From Whitmania pigra (Eukaryota; Annelida; Clitellata; Hirudinida; Haemopidae), in the NCBI GenBank assembly GCA_021613335.1, contig JAJTWR010000344.1, forward strand, positions 1 to 64,000: DNA of 64,000 nucleotides, given 5' to 3'. A model generated the notes under the pieces. That model saw only the letters and a program-made list of their open reading frames with translations, ran no database searches and was not told the origin of the DNA. Of this stretch, positions 24,390-38,423 are shown in pieces; within the stretch, counting starts at the first letter, position 1, and the number at the start of each line of letters is the position of its first letter. The translations under genes and the position numbers were made by a program.

Positions 24390-26276
24390 GTTTCAAGAGG
24401 AGTATGCTCCAGCAAAACTAAAAGAAGGTTCGTAATGATTACAAAAGCTTGGCAACGTCACTTAAAGACGATTAAAAATGAGCATACCTTTTAAGTAGCA
24501 AAGTATTTTAGAATTATCTGCACAGCCACTTTAAAACGTTATCAATGACAGCGAAGCGCAGAAGTTCCACAACCCTCCAGAAGTATCTACGGAAGAAAAC
24601 AAGGACGTGTGTAGCAAGCAGGATAGTAACAAATAATTCCGATATTGTATATTCACATGTAGGAATTTTAAGAATGTATTTTGCATATTGAATATGAACT
24701 AAAATAATTATTTTATCATAATAAATTCGCAAAAATCGTTGTAAGATCAGATTAATGATTTTTACATACTGTTAATAAAAAATATTTAAAGTGTTGATCA
24801 ATATCTAATAAAAACGGCTTCACATAACAAGTTATTTGATGTTACTTAAATACTAACTATTTAATAAGAGGATAGGCATTTAAATGAAATAGCTATATGT
24901 GATCGCCTGTTAGCTGACAAACAATTTCCTGTTTTGTTAGATCATCCACCGAAAAGCAATGGTGTATAGCTGGCTTCTCTGGTGAGTCGACTCGTTACTG
25001 CAGCTCGAACGGCTTCGAAAGCGGGCAGCCCCAGGGCCGCCTAGAGAAAAAAAGTGCCTGTTCGATACTTTTTCAGGATACCCCTTCCCAGCACTAGCCT
25101 ATCTAGAATCTAGATGATTCGGTTGGAAAGCCAAATATATAAAATAATAGAATGATATGAAGAATTCAAAAATCAAAATCTCTTATTTTCCATCTCAGCT
25201 CCCCAAAATTATTATACCTCCCCACCCCACATAAAAAAAGTCTAGATTTGGAAAAATTAGGTGGGCCCCTCTTGAAAAGATTGAGAATTTCTATTTCAGC
25301 ATCAAAGTAATAATAAAAATTTCAGGTCGATTGCCCGTTCCAATTTTGAGCTTTAATGTTCACAGGCCCTCTAAACTTATCTAGGCCTCGGTGTGGCACC
25401 CCCTCTCGTGGGGCCAACCCACACCCCTAAAATCTTGCTACTCAACATCAACATCCATATACAAGCCAACTCAAAAAAAGTTGGAAGCGCTTTCCTTGTC
25501 ATATGGCAGCACTTTAATCCGGCGTGCTCCAGTGCCACAGCTTTCGCCAAAACCAACAAAGCAACATCATTAACGATTCCCTTACATTGACAAATCTCCC
25601 TCTTAACACCATCCAACTAAATTCTTACAAATTTGTTTCATGACTCCAGTAATCACACAGCGCAGAACGTTGTAAGCCGATGTCAAGGATTCAATTGGAA
25701 TTGTAATGATCTGCAAATGAGATATCCCAAGAGAAGTGAGGAGGCAGACTTTAAGCAAATGCATGAAAAAATCCTCATTTTCAAAGATTCCTAATGTCTA
25801 TAAATTTCAAATTCCATTTGAAACACAGTTAAAGATGCTTGACATTTAAATCTATGTAAAAGAGAAGAAATTCAAACAAGGCAAGTTTAAAAGTTTAGAT
25901 GAACATGGAATGGCAAATCACTGTTAGTAAGAGATAATCCTGCTCACAAAATGCATTTAAGGACAATAGCAACCTGCCACCAAATACAGTTCAGTAAGCA
26001 ATAAAACTGTGCTCTTGCAGGTAATCAAACAAAATTTAGATTTATTCTCAATGATCTGAAAGAGCATCACAATTATCAGTTGATAACAAGCACATTATTG
26101 ATACATTAGACCATAAAATAAAAGTAAAGTGTCAAATTTTGTATTTTATACAATCAGCACCCTTTTTGTTGTAACTGACAACAACATTAACAGAACTCCT
26201 CAGCAAAACCAAACAAAATGCTTGGCAAAATGTCACCAGTCTTAATGTCCTAGACGAATTGAAAAGATATCTTGCT
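24390..26276. other. Intergenic, no gene assigned
   Basis: Contains the DNAJB 5' untranslated region. The GC-richer block at 25010-25420 (CAGCCCCAGGGCCGCC, GTGGGCCCCTC, GGGGCCAACCCAC) looks like transposon debris. A TTTATT at 26041-26046 (AATAAA on the minus strand) is a plausible AP3D1 polyadenylation signal. Confidence 0.35.
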
Positions 26277-29200
26277 CTAATTGCTCCTTAGAAGATCCTT
26301 GATGTCTTTTACAATGTTTGTTAGTATGGATGGTGCCTCTGACTTTCCATCAATCATAACAAGTCCTCCATCCTAGGCATGGAAAATAAAATATTGTAGG
26401 CTGTAATATTTGCAATTGCTAAATTATTTCGATTTAATCGCTGAAAAATTGCAAGTGCAATTAGCCAATCTTTGTTATTGAGTGCCTTATGTATCTGGAT
26501 AGGCTGTGAAGTCACTTTTTTATTGCTCCCCGGTGGTGAAGGGGATTGCAAACCCTATCATGACTGTTGCTGTTACAGATGCATTTAGAAAAGCAATTCA
26601 TTCAGTGGACCTGTATGCATGCCTTACACTTGCTTAATACTGAGGTCAGCTTCACATTCACAAATTGCAATAAATCATGCAGTTAATTAATATGCAATTA
26701 TTTACAAAAATGTAAACTGACGAGGATTATCAATAAACAACATTGTCTGAACTAGGCAGATGCTTTGAAGAAAGAAAATATTACAACAAACCAAGCTTCA
26801 AACTTACCACCAATTTTACAAGAAGACAAACATGATGCTTTTGAAGTGTTCTACCGTAGAGGGACGCAGAGTTTTGGATGTGTTCAACGACTTGAAACAT
26901 AAACATGATATCAGCAACATGAGTAATTATCAGAATATTATCTATTTATTTACTATTTATACTCTACCTGAAAAGTTGCAATGGAAACATATTTTCCTCA
27001 AAATGAGGGCAAAGTCTAAGCCTTCTGCATGGAACTGACAGGAATGTTTCTGAAGCAACTGACCACTTGAAAGCAACTTGGCAAAGGACTCACTAAATGC
27101 ATTGGATATGGTTTGAATCACTGGGCATGAATGAATTCAATATTTGTAAGTCATTGCAAACAATGCAAACACCTGTCAATTTCCTCAGGTGGAGCATGAA
27201 GGCTGAACACGGAACCAATATTTTGAAGTCGAGCTTTTCCTGTGAAGAACTATCTTCAGACTGCAAACATAAATGTCATTGAACTCCCATTGATTTACAA
27301 TTAGAAGTAAATTTCTTATGAAACTTAAAAAATGTTATGTGTGACTTATAGATTTGCAAGTTTCTGAAACTATTTTGCCAAGAATTTAGCCACACCTCCA
27401 ACAAATTATTAAAGAGCTGATTCAAACAACAAGATTTCGTTCATAAATTTAAATTATTCTTATTTTATTTCTGGCATAATATGCTATGCATGTACCTTTA
27501 GAAAACATTTAATTAAATTTGAGAAACTACATATGCTACATATTGCCTAAATACTCATCCTTAGAACAACAACAATGCAATTAGATTATAAAAAGAAAAT
27601 TGACTCACTTTAATTATATAGGTAAATATGCCCTTCAGCGTTTGGGGATCATAAATTTGATCAACATTGAAATGGAACGGAAAATCTTTGACTGAAAATG
27701 GTTGAAGAACAAAAGGAAGTCTCGTTGGAGAATTTGAATCAAGAGAAGTCTGAAAACAAATTAACCTGTAAATATTTCCTAAAAATAATTTTACTGAACT
27801 CAAAAATACCGACATTTCCAACAAATTTTGTATTACTGTTATTGAGTACAAGGAATTCAAGATCTTTGATGATGTTTTGAGTCAAATTGGTAAAACTTAT
27901 GACCACAATCAGTCGATTAGAATAAGTTGGTGCAAGTTGAAATTCTGCCATCTGAAATATTTGAGATTAAATAGAAATAATGCCGCACGTGTAATATAAC
28001 TTACCCAACAAAAACAAACCAGCTTAATAAAAGAATTTTCGGCCAAAAGGAAACTCTTTGACTGGAAAACAAAGAAATCATATGCCATGTAAAATGCATT
28101 AATGACCTCAGTTAAAAATTAGTTATTAAGTGCTAGAAATCCAATAACAATGGTAAGTAATGTAAATAATGACGATAAACATGATAATACTAAAGATGAC
28201 TGCTGACAAGCTATTTCGATTAATAAATCATTCTACTTCAAGAGATGGATCCTCCAAAGGAGGCATCTGGACATCTTCAGCCTCAATGTATTCGCTTTGC
28301 TTCTTCAGCCTTTCAATTTCCTTCTTCTTAGATTTTTCTGATCTTGCCTTAGACTTTTTCTTATCCTAAAATTATAATTTACATCTTCCATTTAGACATT
28401 TTTTGCTCCAAATGAACTGATCAATCAATTAATAAAAACATCACATTCCCACAATAACTTCATACTGTTACTCAAGAGAAATTATTCTACCTGTGTTTGC
28501 TTGGCAGGTTGATCCTTGTCATTGATCTTGAATTCCTTTTTGGTTGGTTCATTAACTTTCTCAATGGATGTAGGTGCCAGCCAAAACTCCAAATCATTAA
28601 CCTTCGTAAACGAAGATTTGAGTTAACCTCATAACAATGTAGAAAATTTAAGATTTGTAAATCTAAGCAATCTAAACACAAGTTACCAATTATTTCCTAT
28701 TATTCATTTATATAGCGCCACGTGCGTAGCGTCAGAGGCGGTTCTTGTAATCATTTATATAGCGCTTGTGAAGGCTGGGTTTCGAACACGACACATTACG
28801 ACTGTTGCCATCATCACCGCACGCAGGCACGTAACCCGTTCGACTAACCTGATATTGTAATTATATCAAGGGCTAACAGACCAGCCATTACGCTATCACA
28901 ACATAAAAGCAAACAAGGTTTTAAAACCCGGACAGCACCAGGACACCCCTCTTGGCAGCCCTGATCATATTGCAGCTAAATCACACATGAACTTTAACTC
29001 AATTAAAATATAAGTAGCATTTCATGATGCAAATAATGAAATATATTTACGTGTGAAGCAGTTGAAACGTCGCTGGGTTTATGTTCACTCGGTTGTTCTT
29101 CCAGGTGGTCACTAACAACTCCATTTCTGTGCTCCTCCACTTGAGCAGCATTTGAAGGTTGATGCACATCATCAGCATTTTCAGCCCTTAACTTTTTCTA

Positions 29201-32200
29201 AAATAGACATTATAAACCTAGGAATCTTGATTAAGAAAACTTACCAATTAGTAAACAACGTTACCTTTTTCTCTTTTTTGTGCTTAGATGACTTTTCTTT
29301 GTGCTTTTTCTTCTTGATATCCTTATGAAAATCATTATCATGATCAGAATGTGAAACCTTCAAACTCCTGTGTGACCTCACAGGAAGCTTTTCATGGTCT
29401 CTGAGTGGCCTACAAAATGAGTAATTTTTTTAGTTCTAGCCATTTTGCATAAAAATTGAAACGGACTCATCGAGGTTGATATCAAGGAACTTATGAGGAT
29501 CGTTGCTAGGTGCATTTGACTTGAGGTCGGAATCAGACAGTTCGACTCCCTGCGACAATGTTTATATTGTCATTTAACAATTTAATAAATAATGCTCGGG
29601 GTACTCGGGGACACTCACTTCGGGCATTTCCACGACGACGCTAACGACGTGCTTCGTCTTCTCGGCATTTGCCTCATCGTTGTCATCGTCTTCTTCGGAC
29701 TCGTTCTTGTTCGACTTCTTTTTATGGTTCGATTTCTTCTTTGTCTTGTGTTTCTTTTTACTTTGTTTTTCTAACTCTTCTTTGGCCAGCTTCATGTATT
29801 TGTCCGAAGAGGTCAGGCCTTAGTGACAATGGATAAAAAAATAAATCAAAATGATATTAACAAATATCTAAATATGTCTCATTCTAAAGCCAGAGTAATG
29901 ATTCAAAAATATGCGAAGTATGCATGCATTATATTCTCACATAAGCAAGCTCAATCAAAAAGACTTTGCCCTTCAAGGCTCTGCATATAAATGCACTTGT
30001 TATTATTACTATTTACAATTACTTGATCCTATTAATATTAATGTGATTTTTTTTCTGATTTAAACTGTCTCGTTAACCATTAAATTGCACGATTTAATCT
30101 AATGGAGATTGTCTGCAACATATATGTCATTAAACATAAATGTCAATTGACATGTGACATTTGTCACAAATTAAGTATTAATTATACCTTATTTTAGATT
30201 CAAAACAATTCTAATCTATAAGTGACAGACAATGGCAAATTAAGCCTTTCTTTTTTTCACCTAAAACATTTTTCTCTGAATAAAAATAAAACCAATACCT
30301 GGAACTTTGAGAATGCTCTGAAAGTTGGTCTCACTCGAGACTCCACTTATGCCATCATTAGGAGGTGCCTTAAAATAATTCAATGATTATTTTCTGGGTT
30401 AACTAGGAGAAAATACAATGTGTTGTGTCACCTTGCAGGTGCCACGCAAGTAGTGAGGGTTATTGAACTGCTCCTGTCTCCTCTGTTCTCTTTTCTGAAA
30501 CACAGAACCAAGTGGCAGTGTAACGTAGACATTGAAATATTAATATGTGACTTACTGCTGCAAGCTCCTCTTCTGTTAACTCAGAAAATTTCTTTTCCTC
30601 TGCTCTGAACAAAATTTGAATAAGAACATATTAAAGAGCCTTAGAGAAAATTTTGAATGCTGAATGTTCATTCAAGAAAATATTTTGTCAGGTAATTATA
30701 AACATCTGCAAGTCTATGGGAAGTTTTCCTATTAAAAAATAACCGATGAGCAGAGTGTACATGATTTCCATAAAACTACCTTGAGAGGGAATGCTCATTT
30801 ATGGACAGGAAGACATTTGATCTTTCAATATCATCATCTGAGCTCTCAGATGGTGGATCATTTATCCATTTGTCTAGATCCAACCTGTAAGAGTTATTTA
30901 AGCTTTAAAAACCGATAATTATATGAAGCAGGCTATTTTTAGCAGTTTGTTGAGACAACTGTTGTACAACTGCACAGACAAATGAGGGAATTGCATCACT
31001 TACTCCTCAGGAACAGGCACCTTTCGTTGGGCTTTTGGTGCCACAGGGTTTAATTCTCCATGGAATAGCTCAGACAATTCATTTGCTGCCTTGCCATTTT
31101 TATCATGAATTTTTTGGACATATTTTAAAAGTTGCTGTGCTGAGCAAGCCTTTGAACACAAACATTTTGCATGATTTTCAGCTGAAATTCAACCAAGACC
31201 TCATCAACAAACCCTTTCCTGGACTTCTAACTCTGAACTTTGAACAAAAAGATTCAGTCCATCCATAACCATCTTTGTGATGTTCTTTGTAGTCTCCTTG
31301 TCATCTTCAGTTTCTGCAGTCATGAGAACTCTAGTGAAGAGTTTCATGATGTTCTGTACATAGATGCTCTGAATGTGGCCAGGTAATCCAGTTATTTTTG
31401 GCTTCAGCATTGATTCTAAAGTGGCATGTGGATCTCGAAGATGTCTGGAATTTAAAAATGGTGAAATATCTATTTTTAACTCACTAAAGTACTACTCTCA
31501 GAACTGACAACTCACTCAGAAAATTCGCCGGAGATCCAGGCTGCAGCGTGAAGCACTTCGCAGATGCCATTCTGCTGAGCATTCGTGATGAGCAGTTGGG
31601 GATTCTCCAACAATATTGCCTGCATTAAAAATAAAAGTTTATTGTCTCAGAATGTGAATGCTTAACCAAACCATCCATCCAACCATCTGAGTGACAATGA
31701 ACTCTCGAACAGCTTGAACCCTTATGGCCACGTCGAGCATCTGACAGGCAATTAACTTCCCATGTCTGGTCCCTTCGATTCGTGTTAGTTCCACCAGCAC
31801 ACTCACATACCTGCGGTATTAATCATCTTTAAAAGAAAGCCGATTCAAATCAACGGCACTCACCATTCAAAGTTCGTGACATGAACATAGTTCGACTGGC
31901 TGCAGATTTCAATGATTTTTGAGAGGAGTTCATCTCTATAATGAGAACCTTCGGCCTTATCCATGTGAAGCATCAACTTTTTCACAATTTCCATCAAATT
32001 TTTCTTGGAAACCTTATGAATAAATTGATAATTTTAAAGAAATTAGCAGTGCTTACTTAGCTATTTCTAAGATTTTAAAGCCCGATTCTGACCATGCCAT
32101 ACAAAAGATCAAGGGCTCGCAATCTGATGGACTCATCTTTATCATCAAGACACTGAAGGATGAGGTCCTTGTGGGCTTGCACACTCTTTGGATGAGTTTT

Positions 32201-35200
32201 CAAAATCTTTGACATAGCCATTAGTCCAAGATATTTCACTTTAAAACACATTTAACCATCAGTTGTCATTATTTTGGCAATGTTATTAGTAAAATTCTTA
32301 GTTAAAATCTTTTTGTTGAATTGATCTGAAGATGCTAATCAACCCCAAAATAACATGTAAATGCAGTTTCCTCATGTTCTGCATAAGAATTTAATCACAT
32401 AAATAATCAAGAATGAGTCACATTTGCATTCAAGCGAGCGTCTAGCATTTAAAAACCTGAGAAATGGAAATAATGAAAATATTTAGATAATCGAGATATA
32501 TTATATACTGATTAAATGAGTTTAATTTAAATCTGTTGCAATGATAACATTAAATTTTATTTTGGCTTTCTGAATCCCGTACTCATAAAAATTGACATGT
32601 GACATTTGTTTACAATCAAAAAGCACACTCTTGTGCAAATTATGATTCTGTACACATAAACAAAATATAAATAAACTTTTATTATTATTGTTATTATAAA
32701 TATTATTATTATTATTATAAATTATACATTGGTTGAATAATAAAAACAAATCACTCCACATGAATTACTTTAAGTGATAACAAAAAGACCACTCACAGTT
32801 CTGGTCCGAATCTTCAATAAGAATTCTCAACTTCTGCACGCAAAGCTGTAAAATTACTTTATTTTATTGTTTCCAATAGTTGCATCTGATCATTAGCAAT
32901 AGAATCCTGACAAATGAGCTATTATTATTAAAAATATATTAAATAATATATTTATGGCATGCAAGTTGGCTCAGAGGGTAGCGTGCCTGCGAACGACGGC
33001 AAAAGCAACGGTCGTTACCTGTCGTGTTCGAGACCCGGCTCGCACCATCACAAAACCCCATGGATGCAGCCCTATGCAAATGGTGGAGCACCCCCGATGC
33101 TTACACTTACTGCGCTATACAAATAAACATGCTCTCTATTAAATGTTATTACCTTAAAATTAAATGTTTTTATCTTAAAATTAACTCTAGCGAACCTGAA
33201 TAGATGCAGAGTGGTTGTTGACTCCCGAAGAAATGGATATGAGTACTGTAAAGTTAAATTTCAATGCAGTTACTGCCGTCCGGTCATTATGATTCACATT
33301 ACACATTATAATTACATTGCAATCCTAGATCAATAATAATAACAATGTTAAGACATCGAATGTCAATATTCAATCTTCACAATAAATAGTCATTGATTAC
33401 CAATGGTAAAGCACCATAATGTTCTTACCTGCAATGACTGTGTTAATGCATTCGTACAAAAGCGACATGGCAGAGGTGCTGCAAAATAAATGACAAAGTA
33501 AAATAAACAATGCAAAATATTCAAAATGATCGTTATTTAACGAATCAAATTTTCAAATCTTTAAGGCTGTTTGCATTTCTTCTTCCCAGTGCCTCTGAGC
33601 CGATGCAAATGGCACTACTTAAATGAATTACAGATCCATCTACAACTCGTAGCAGAGGTATAATAATAACACTAAAAGGTTGGAAGCCGGTGTGCGAAAT
33701 AAATCGAAGTCCAGCAATTTAATTATTTTAATTAATCATTATTATAATTTTAATTATTATGTTTACACATTTAGCGACAGAAATTCTCGTAATCGAACTA
33801 AACATCGATGCCCAGGACGACCATGCAGTCAAGACTTTTTGTCAAATGGAGCTCATTAAAATGAATCTAATGTTCTTTCCTGTTCACCATAATTTAAATC
33901 CAATTTGGCATAATAAAAGAAATAAATTCGTAAAAGTACAAAGAAATGCACCTATGAATAAGATTTGTGAGGGGTTCAATCAGTTTCTTTCCAAGTCTTG
34001 GCTCCAAAGGAGTCAGTGCTCCAAACTGAAAAATGTTTCAAATCATGCTTAATTCATACATCATGGCCATTATTATTTATTATTGGCATCGACTAAACAA
34101 GCTTAACTTCAACATCCATCACATTTTCTCACATCGAGTGTTGATGACAAACTGGTTTAAAATAAATTCAGTTCTCTTGGCTGTTATGGACATGAAAATG
34201 ATGACAAGACGATTAACCAAAACTAACCAGTTTGATTATTTTGATGAGAACCCAGTTGTTTGTTGAGCTGGTCATCAGTTTGAAAAAGAGAGGAGCCAAT
34301 GAAAGGTAATTTTTGGGATTTTTTCTTGCAAGTTCACATATGACATTAACTGAGGCTGACTGAACCCCTGAATTTTAGATTTTCATGTTATTCAAAGCTG
34401 CCATGTTAGAGTAATTAATAAAATAATGTTTTAAAGACATATTAACACAACAAAATTGGAAAAATCAATCCTTAAGTCTTTCACCTGGATCAGGATCCTC
34501 TAGCTTCTCTTTAAGCCTAGGAAAGGCAGGCCTGAGAGCCTCAGGAAACTTAAGGAACACTTTATACATAATAAGGATGGCTTTCTTTCTTAAATATGGT
34601 TTTGTGGATGTCATCTGCATGTTTAACAGAAAAGCTACCAATGTTACATCCAATAGCCTTAAAACAGTTTAAGCATCATAAACATACTAAAGTCATGATA
34701 TCATTAGCAAGGTCTCTAGCCAAATCAGGAGATAGGAAACAAGATAAACCATTCAGAGCCACTCCTGCATCATACATGTTTTGGCTGCTCAAGTCCTGCA
34801 AATCATTAAAATGGTTTGTTTGTTAAAAACTCTTATTTTTCTGACAAGAGCTTAGAAAATTAAACCATGACATGAATCAATTAACTAACTTAAATGCAAT
34901 AAATATTATTTCAATCTTTTCAAAATAATGACGCTTTTATAACGAAAACATAGTGAATCAGCTTGGCAGTGATTATCAAGACTATCAACAATGATAGTTT
35001 TTTTTACTAATCTGTGCCCTTTTGATCAATTTCATTTTAAAGCATAAGTAACACTTTCACATCCCCACACACAAACATTTGCCCCTTGTTGCAATCATAA
35101 GATTTGGTAAACAATGTGTTCTTTTCAGACTACGACATAATTCAACCCATATTTTTTAAAAGAAAAAGCACCTAGAACCAACCTTTCTTATCATATTCGT

Positions 35201-35770
35201 TGTTAACATCAACACATCAGTCCCTTCATGGAAACTTTGTGAAGCAGCTAAATATCCAATTCTCTTGAAATCAAAAAATAAGTTTTAAGACATTTTTGTT
35301 GGATGACTCAATTAAATCAAACTGGCAAAATCACATGTTGTTAGCAAATCATTACCTTGTGAGTGAACTTGGAAGAACTCATGACTTCAATAATGTTGAA
35401 AGCAGCCCAACTTATGTCATAGCCCAACATTTGAAGCTACAAAACATTACCAGTCAATCAAACGATTAAATCATCCAAAAGCAAAACTATTCTCAAAGAA
35501 AAAATAAAATCCCTACGTATGTCAACTTGTTGACAGCATTAGCCTTCACAGATAGATTATCATTCCTCAATTCTTGTTTGATTTCATCTATACATTCTGC
35601 AATATACTTAGCCTAAAAAGGTTTACATATTTTAATGCAACCAAGCTATACATAACGCAAGAATTTAAAACTACCTCGGCGTCCTTATGATTTCTAATAC
35701 CTCGTACCAAATCTTGGAGATTTTTATCCAAAACCCTCTCAAGGGTTCCCTTAACTTTTTTAAAAGCCAT
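26277..35770 (-). CDS. AP3D1: AP-3 complex subunit delta
   Basis: Large subunit of the AP-3 adaptor, which sorts cargo from endosomes to lysosomes and related organelles. Start at 35770 (MAFKKVKGTLERVLDKN, then LQDLVRGIRNHKDAE); stop 26277-26279. Trunk exons include 35675-35770, 35517-35612, 35356-35436, 35183-35263, 34688-34795, 34485-34614, 34228-34367, 33952-34025, 33429-33478, 33196-33245, 32797-32845, 32093-32238, 31864-32012, 31684-31810 and about 31517-31619. They give the HEAT-like trunk (KPYLRKKAILIMYKVFLKFP, FGALTPLEPRLGKKLIEPL, VSKKNLMEIVKKLM). A GELNPVAPKAQRKVP segment at about 31050, a DLDKWINDPPSESSDD exon at 30.8 kb and an FNNPHYLRG exon at 30.45 kb follow. The Lys-rich hinge is at 28.2-29.8 kb and the ear domain at 26.3-28.1 kb (SFLLAENSFIKLV, FAKLLSSGQLL, LQKHHVCLLVK). 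All family landmarks occur in order. Introns carry one SINE of each family. Confidence 0.95.
28702..28853 (-). repeat. tRNA-derived SINE in an AP3D1 intron
   Basis: Reverse complement carries GTTCGAAACCCAGCC (B-box) and the duplicated GCGCTATATAAATGA tail of the family described at 5676-5857. It is slightly shortened: the GCCGCCAGCGCCC segment is missing. Confidence 0.85.
32950..33128 (+). repeat. Second tRNA-derived SINE family (single copy here)
   Basis: GCAAGTTGGCTCAGAGGGTA holds a near-perfect tRNA A-box (TGGCTCAGAGGGTAG). GTGTTCGAGACCCGG holds a B-box about 55 bp later. It shares CGTGCCTGCGAACG-ACGGC architecture with the first family but has a different 3' body (CAAAACCCCATGGATGCAGC, then CACTTACTGCGCTATACAAA). 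It lies in an AP3D1 intron, opposite to the gene. Confidence 0.75.
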
Positions 35771-36600
35771 AATAATTCTTTAATAAATGCCCCGGAACAA
35801 AAATACGCTCATTGGAATGACTACTATCTGCAGTCTCAGGAAACAATCGGCTTGATAACGCAAACACCACTGTGCATAATCAACATGGCGTCCCATATGT
35901 TGGCAAAATAGTATAGTGGGAGGTGTGACAGATGTCAAGGTTCCACAGTTCAGTTGTTCTTTACTTATGAGCATTATCTTTTTTGTTACAAAATAATGTT
36001 GATGCAAAAATAAAATTAATCTTAAACAATATTTATTTGCGTGTCACATGACACTTCCAAATCATGACATGTTTTAAAGTGTTCGATTGTCTTCTTATTT
36101 TAAACTTTTGACAATTACTGTGAGGCATAAAACGAAGTAATTAATAAAATGAGGTATTAAAACCAGGAATGTAATCTGAAAAACGAAACTTGGTTCAAGC
36201 TTGCTAAAATGAGCTGCCGTTCCTATCTTGTCAAAGATGGTTAAAGTCGAATATTTGTATTCTAATGAAACCAATAGAGTATTCATTTGCGCCTCTAAAC
36301 ACTTGTTATAACTTGTGACTTTGTATAATTTCACGTCGGTTCTTTTTCAGATATAAAATAATTCCGATGCACCCTGACACTGTTCAAAACATTCATTCGA
36401 AAAATCCTTATGCCTGTATGATGGTATGGAAAGTGGTCACGAGTATTTCAAAATGCTCTCTTCTTGAGAACGATAATATACTTATGGCAAGTTCGATAAC
36501 ATCGAAAAACGTTTTACGTCCGTCACAGAGAGGAGTAAATTTGAGAGATTCAAGCTATCTATCGGCGAATTCGAGGCGAGTCAAGTTTTTTTAAGAATAC
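35771..36600. other. Upstream region of AP3D1, no gene seen
   Basis: Presumed AP3D1 promoter region. Open frames here are short and lack recognisable protein features. Confidence 0.4.
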
Positions 36601-36619
36601 AAGAGGGACAAAAGTCAAG

Positions 36620-38160
36620 CTCAGATCATGAAGAATGCCAAGAGAGTGCTAGCAGAAACACTGCGCCAGTTTTGACGGTTCCACCAGCCTCGCAACTCTA
36701 TGCAGAACCATCAAAGTGTTGAACGGCTATTGCACCGTTCCTCAAATTCCCCAGATCACCTCAGATTCTGGGAATCTCCTAGAAAACACATAAAAGGCGG
36801 AAATGCTAGCCCAATCCTTTGCACTAGCCAGCAGCAAACCTTTTCCCTCACATTGCACAAATCAAGACTCACTGGCAGCTGAACCCAGAACTCTTCACCC
36901 CAGATGACTCCCCCCTTTCTGATCCTATTAGCATCTTTGAAGTATTTGACGCACTGAGAATTGCGGGAGCTCATCACCAGAACCTGATGGCATTCACTGC
37001 GAGATGCTCAGAAGACTCCCTATTCTAAGCCTCAAAGGGATCGTTGCTTTCTTCAAAAATCCTGGTCATCCGGAATGGTTCCCTGTTCTTGGAAAAGAGC
37101 CATAGCTGCCCAATCCAAAGAAAGGGAAGCCTCCCTCACTGCCTTCCTCCTATCGCCTCATCTTTCTGACCTCCACTCTTTGCAAACTCTTGTAATTGTA
37201 ATTGTAACTTCATTTATATAGCGCCATATGCATAGCGTCAGAGGCGCTTCTTGTAACCATTTATATAGCGCTCCTTCCCAAGGGCGCTGGCGGCAGTGCA
37301 GGCTGGGTTTCGAACACGACACATTACGACTGTTGTCATTACCGCCGTATGCAGGCACGTAACCCATTCGGCTAACCTGCACGCCGTCTTGGAGAGGGTG
37401 ATGGTTCTTGGAGAATAAAAACATGTTGAACCATCACCAAGCTGGTTTCTGAAAAAGCCAAGACCCACATCGTTAGACTGTCGCGTCCTCAACCAAGAAG
37501 CAAATGATTCTTGGAGTTTTCCTAGACTTGCAAAAAAACCTTCAACATGGTTTGGAAAGATGGGTGTCAAGGGCAAACCACTGGAATGGATCCACAACTT
37601 TTTTTAGGACAAAAGTATTCAAGTGAGATTGGATCAGCTCTCTCCGAACCAGTCCTAGAAAATGGCACTGCACAAGGCATCGTCCTCAGCCCTTTTCTGT
37701 TCATCATCATGAATGCGATTCCAGATGAAAAGGGGTTGAGCTGTCCATAAATGCTCTATGGACGACTGGGATGTCCTTAATAGCGATGACCAAACGCATG
37801 TCAAGCAGCTCAACCTTACGGCAATGGTTTTATCTGCAAATGGTTTTAAGATCTCTGCATCTAAATCACAAGCAGTTTTATTTGCAAAGAGCAGGGTCAA
37901 GAGGAGCGAGGCCAACATCAGACTTAGCATCGAAAAGGAACAAATTCCCGTCTCCAACGTTCATCTTCATAGGAATCGTCCTCACGCAGAGGATAAGACA
38001 AGTTGCATGAAAAGACTCAATGCAATTAACGCTATCTCGGGAAGCTCATGGGGTGCAAGCAAATCCATTCTGCTACCATCCGCTCCGTCCTCGACAAATC
38101 GGCTATGGCTGTGAGGTGATAGATCTAGGGTGCAAGCAGATCAGAGACACATGCGACAAG
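36620..38160 (+). mobile_element. Decayed LINE reverse-transcriptase copy split by a SINE
   Basis: Broken frames give ELFTPDDSPLSDPISIFEVF and DALRIAG (region before the reverse-transcriptase core), WFLKKPRPTS after the SINE, then a polymerase-like block GLSCP/MDDWDVLNSDD, VLSANGFKISASKSQAVLFA and KEQIPVSNVHLHR. The pattern GLKISxxKSxxxLF and the following NVxxYK/HLG step are typical of non-LTR reverse transcriptases. Many stops. It differs from the LTVPWED family. Confidence 0.7.
37199..37383 (-). repeat. tRNA-derived SINE inserted into the LINE copy
   Basis: Near-identical to the copy at 5676-5857, in reverse orientation. Flanking LINE sequence rejoins sensibly across it: TTTGCAAACTCTT on the left and GGAGAGGGTGATG on the right give LCKLLERVMVLGE. 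The SINE therefore inserted after the LINE, and the same high identity suggests later activity. Confidence 0.9.
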
Positions 38161-38207
38161 CTTCAACATCCAAAATTCCTCCTTGGAGACTGAGGAAACC
38201 AGTGATC

Positions 38208-38423
38208 GACACCCCGTCATAATAGCCCGGCGACAAAATAGCCCCGTCAAAACGGCACCATCAAAACATAAAACTCATTTCATTTAATCAAATTTGAAAT
38301 CAGTTATCGGTTAATGTTAATATTATCGATTAAGTTATCTTCAACTCATATAAATATTTTTTTATAAAGACACATTGACGGGATGTTTTGACGGGGCTAT
38401 TTTGTCGCTGGGCTATTTTTAAG
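38208..38423 (+). mobile_element. Inverted-repeat MITE copy (9-bp TSD family)
   Basis: Left end GACACCCCGTCATAATAGCC then CGGCGACAAAATAGCCCCG. Right end GACGGGGCTATTTTGTCGCT then GGGCTATTTTTAAGGGTCACC. The centre is the shared AT-rich body with ATAAAACTCATTTCATTTAA. The 9-bp target duplication seen in other copies is not recognisable here. Confidence 0.75.

Noticed and set aside
25377..25616. Overlapping open frames on both strands at 25.4-25.6 kb
   Set aside because: Low-quality residues, no splice-consistent neighbours and no recognisable family; the region looks like repeat debris.
36367..36594. Open frame upstream of the LINE at 36.4 kb
   Set aside because: No family resemblance and no supporting exon structure.
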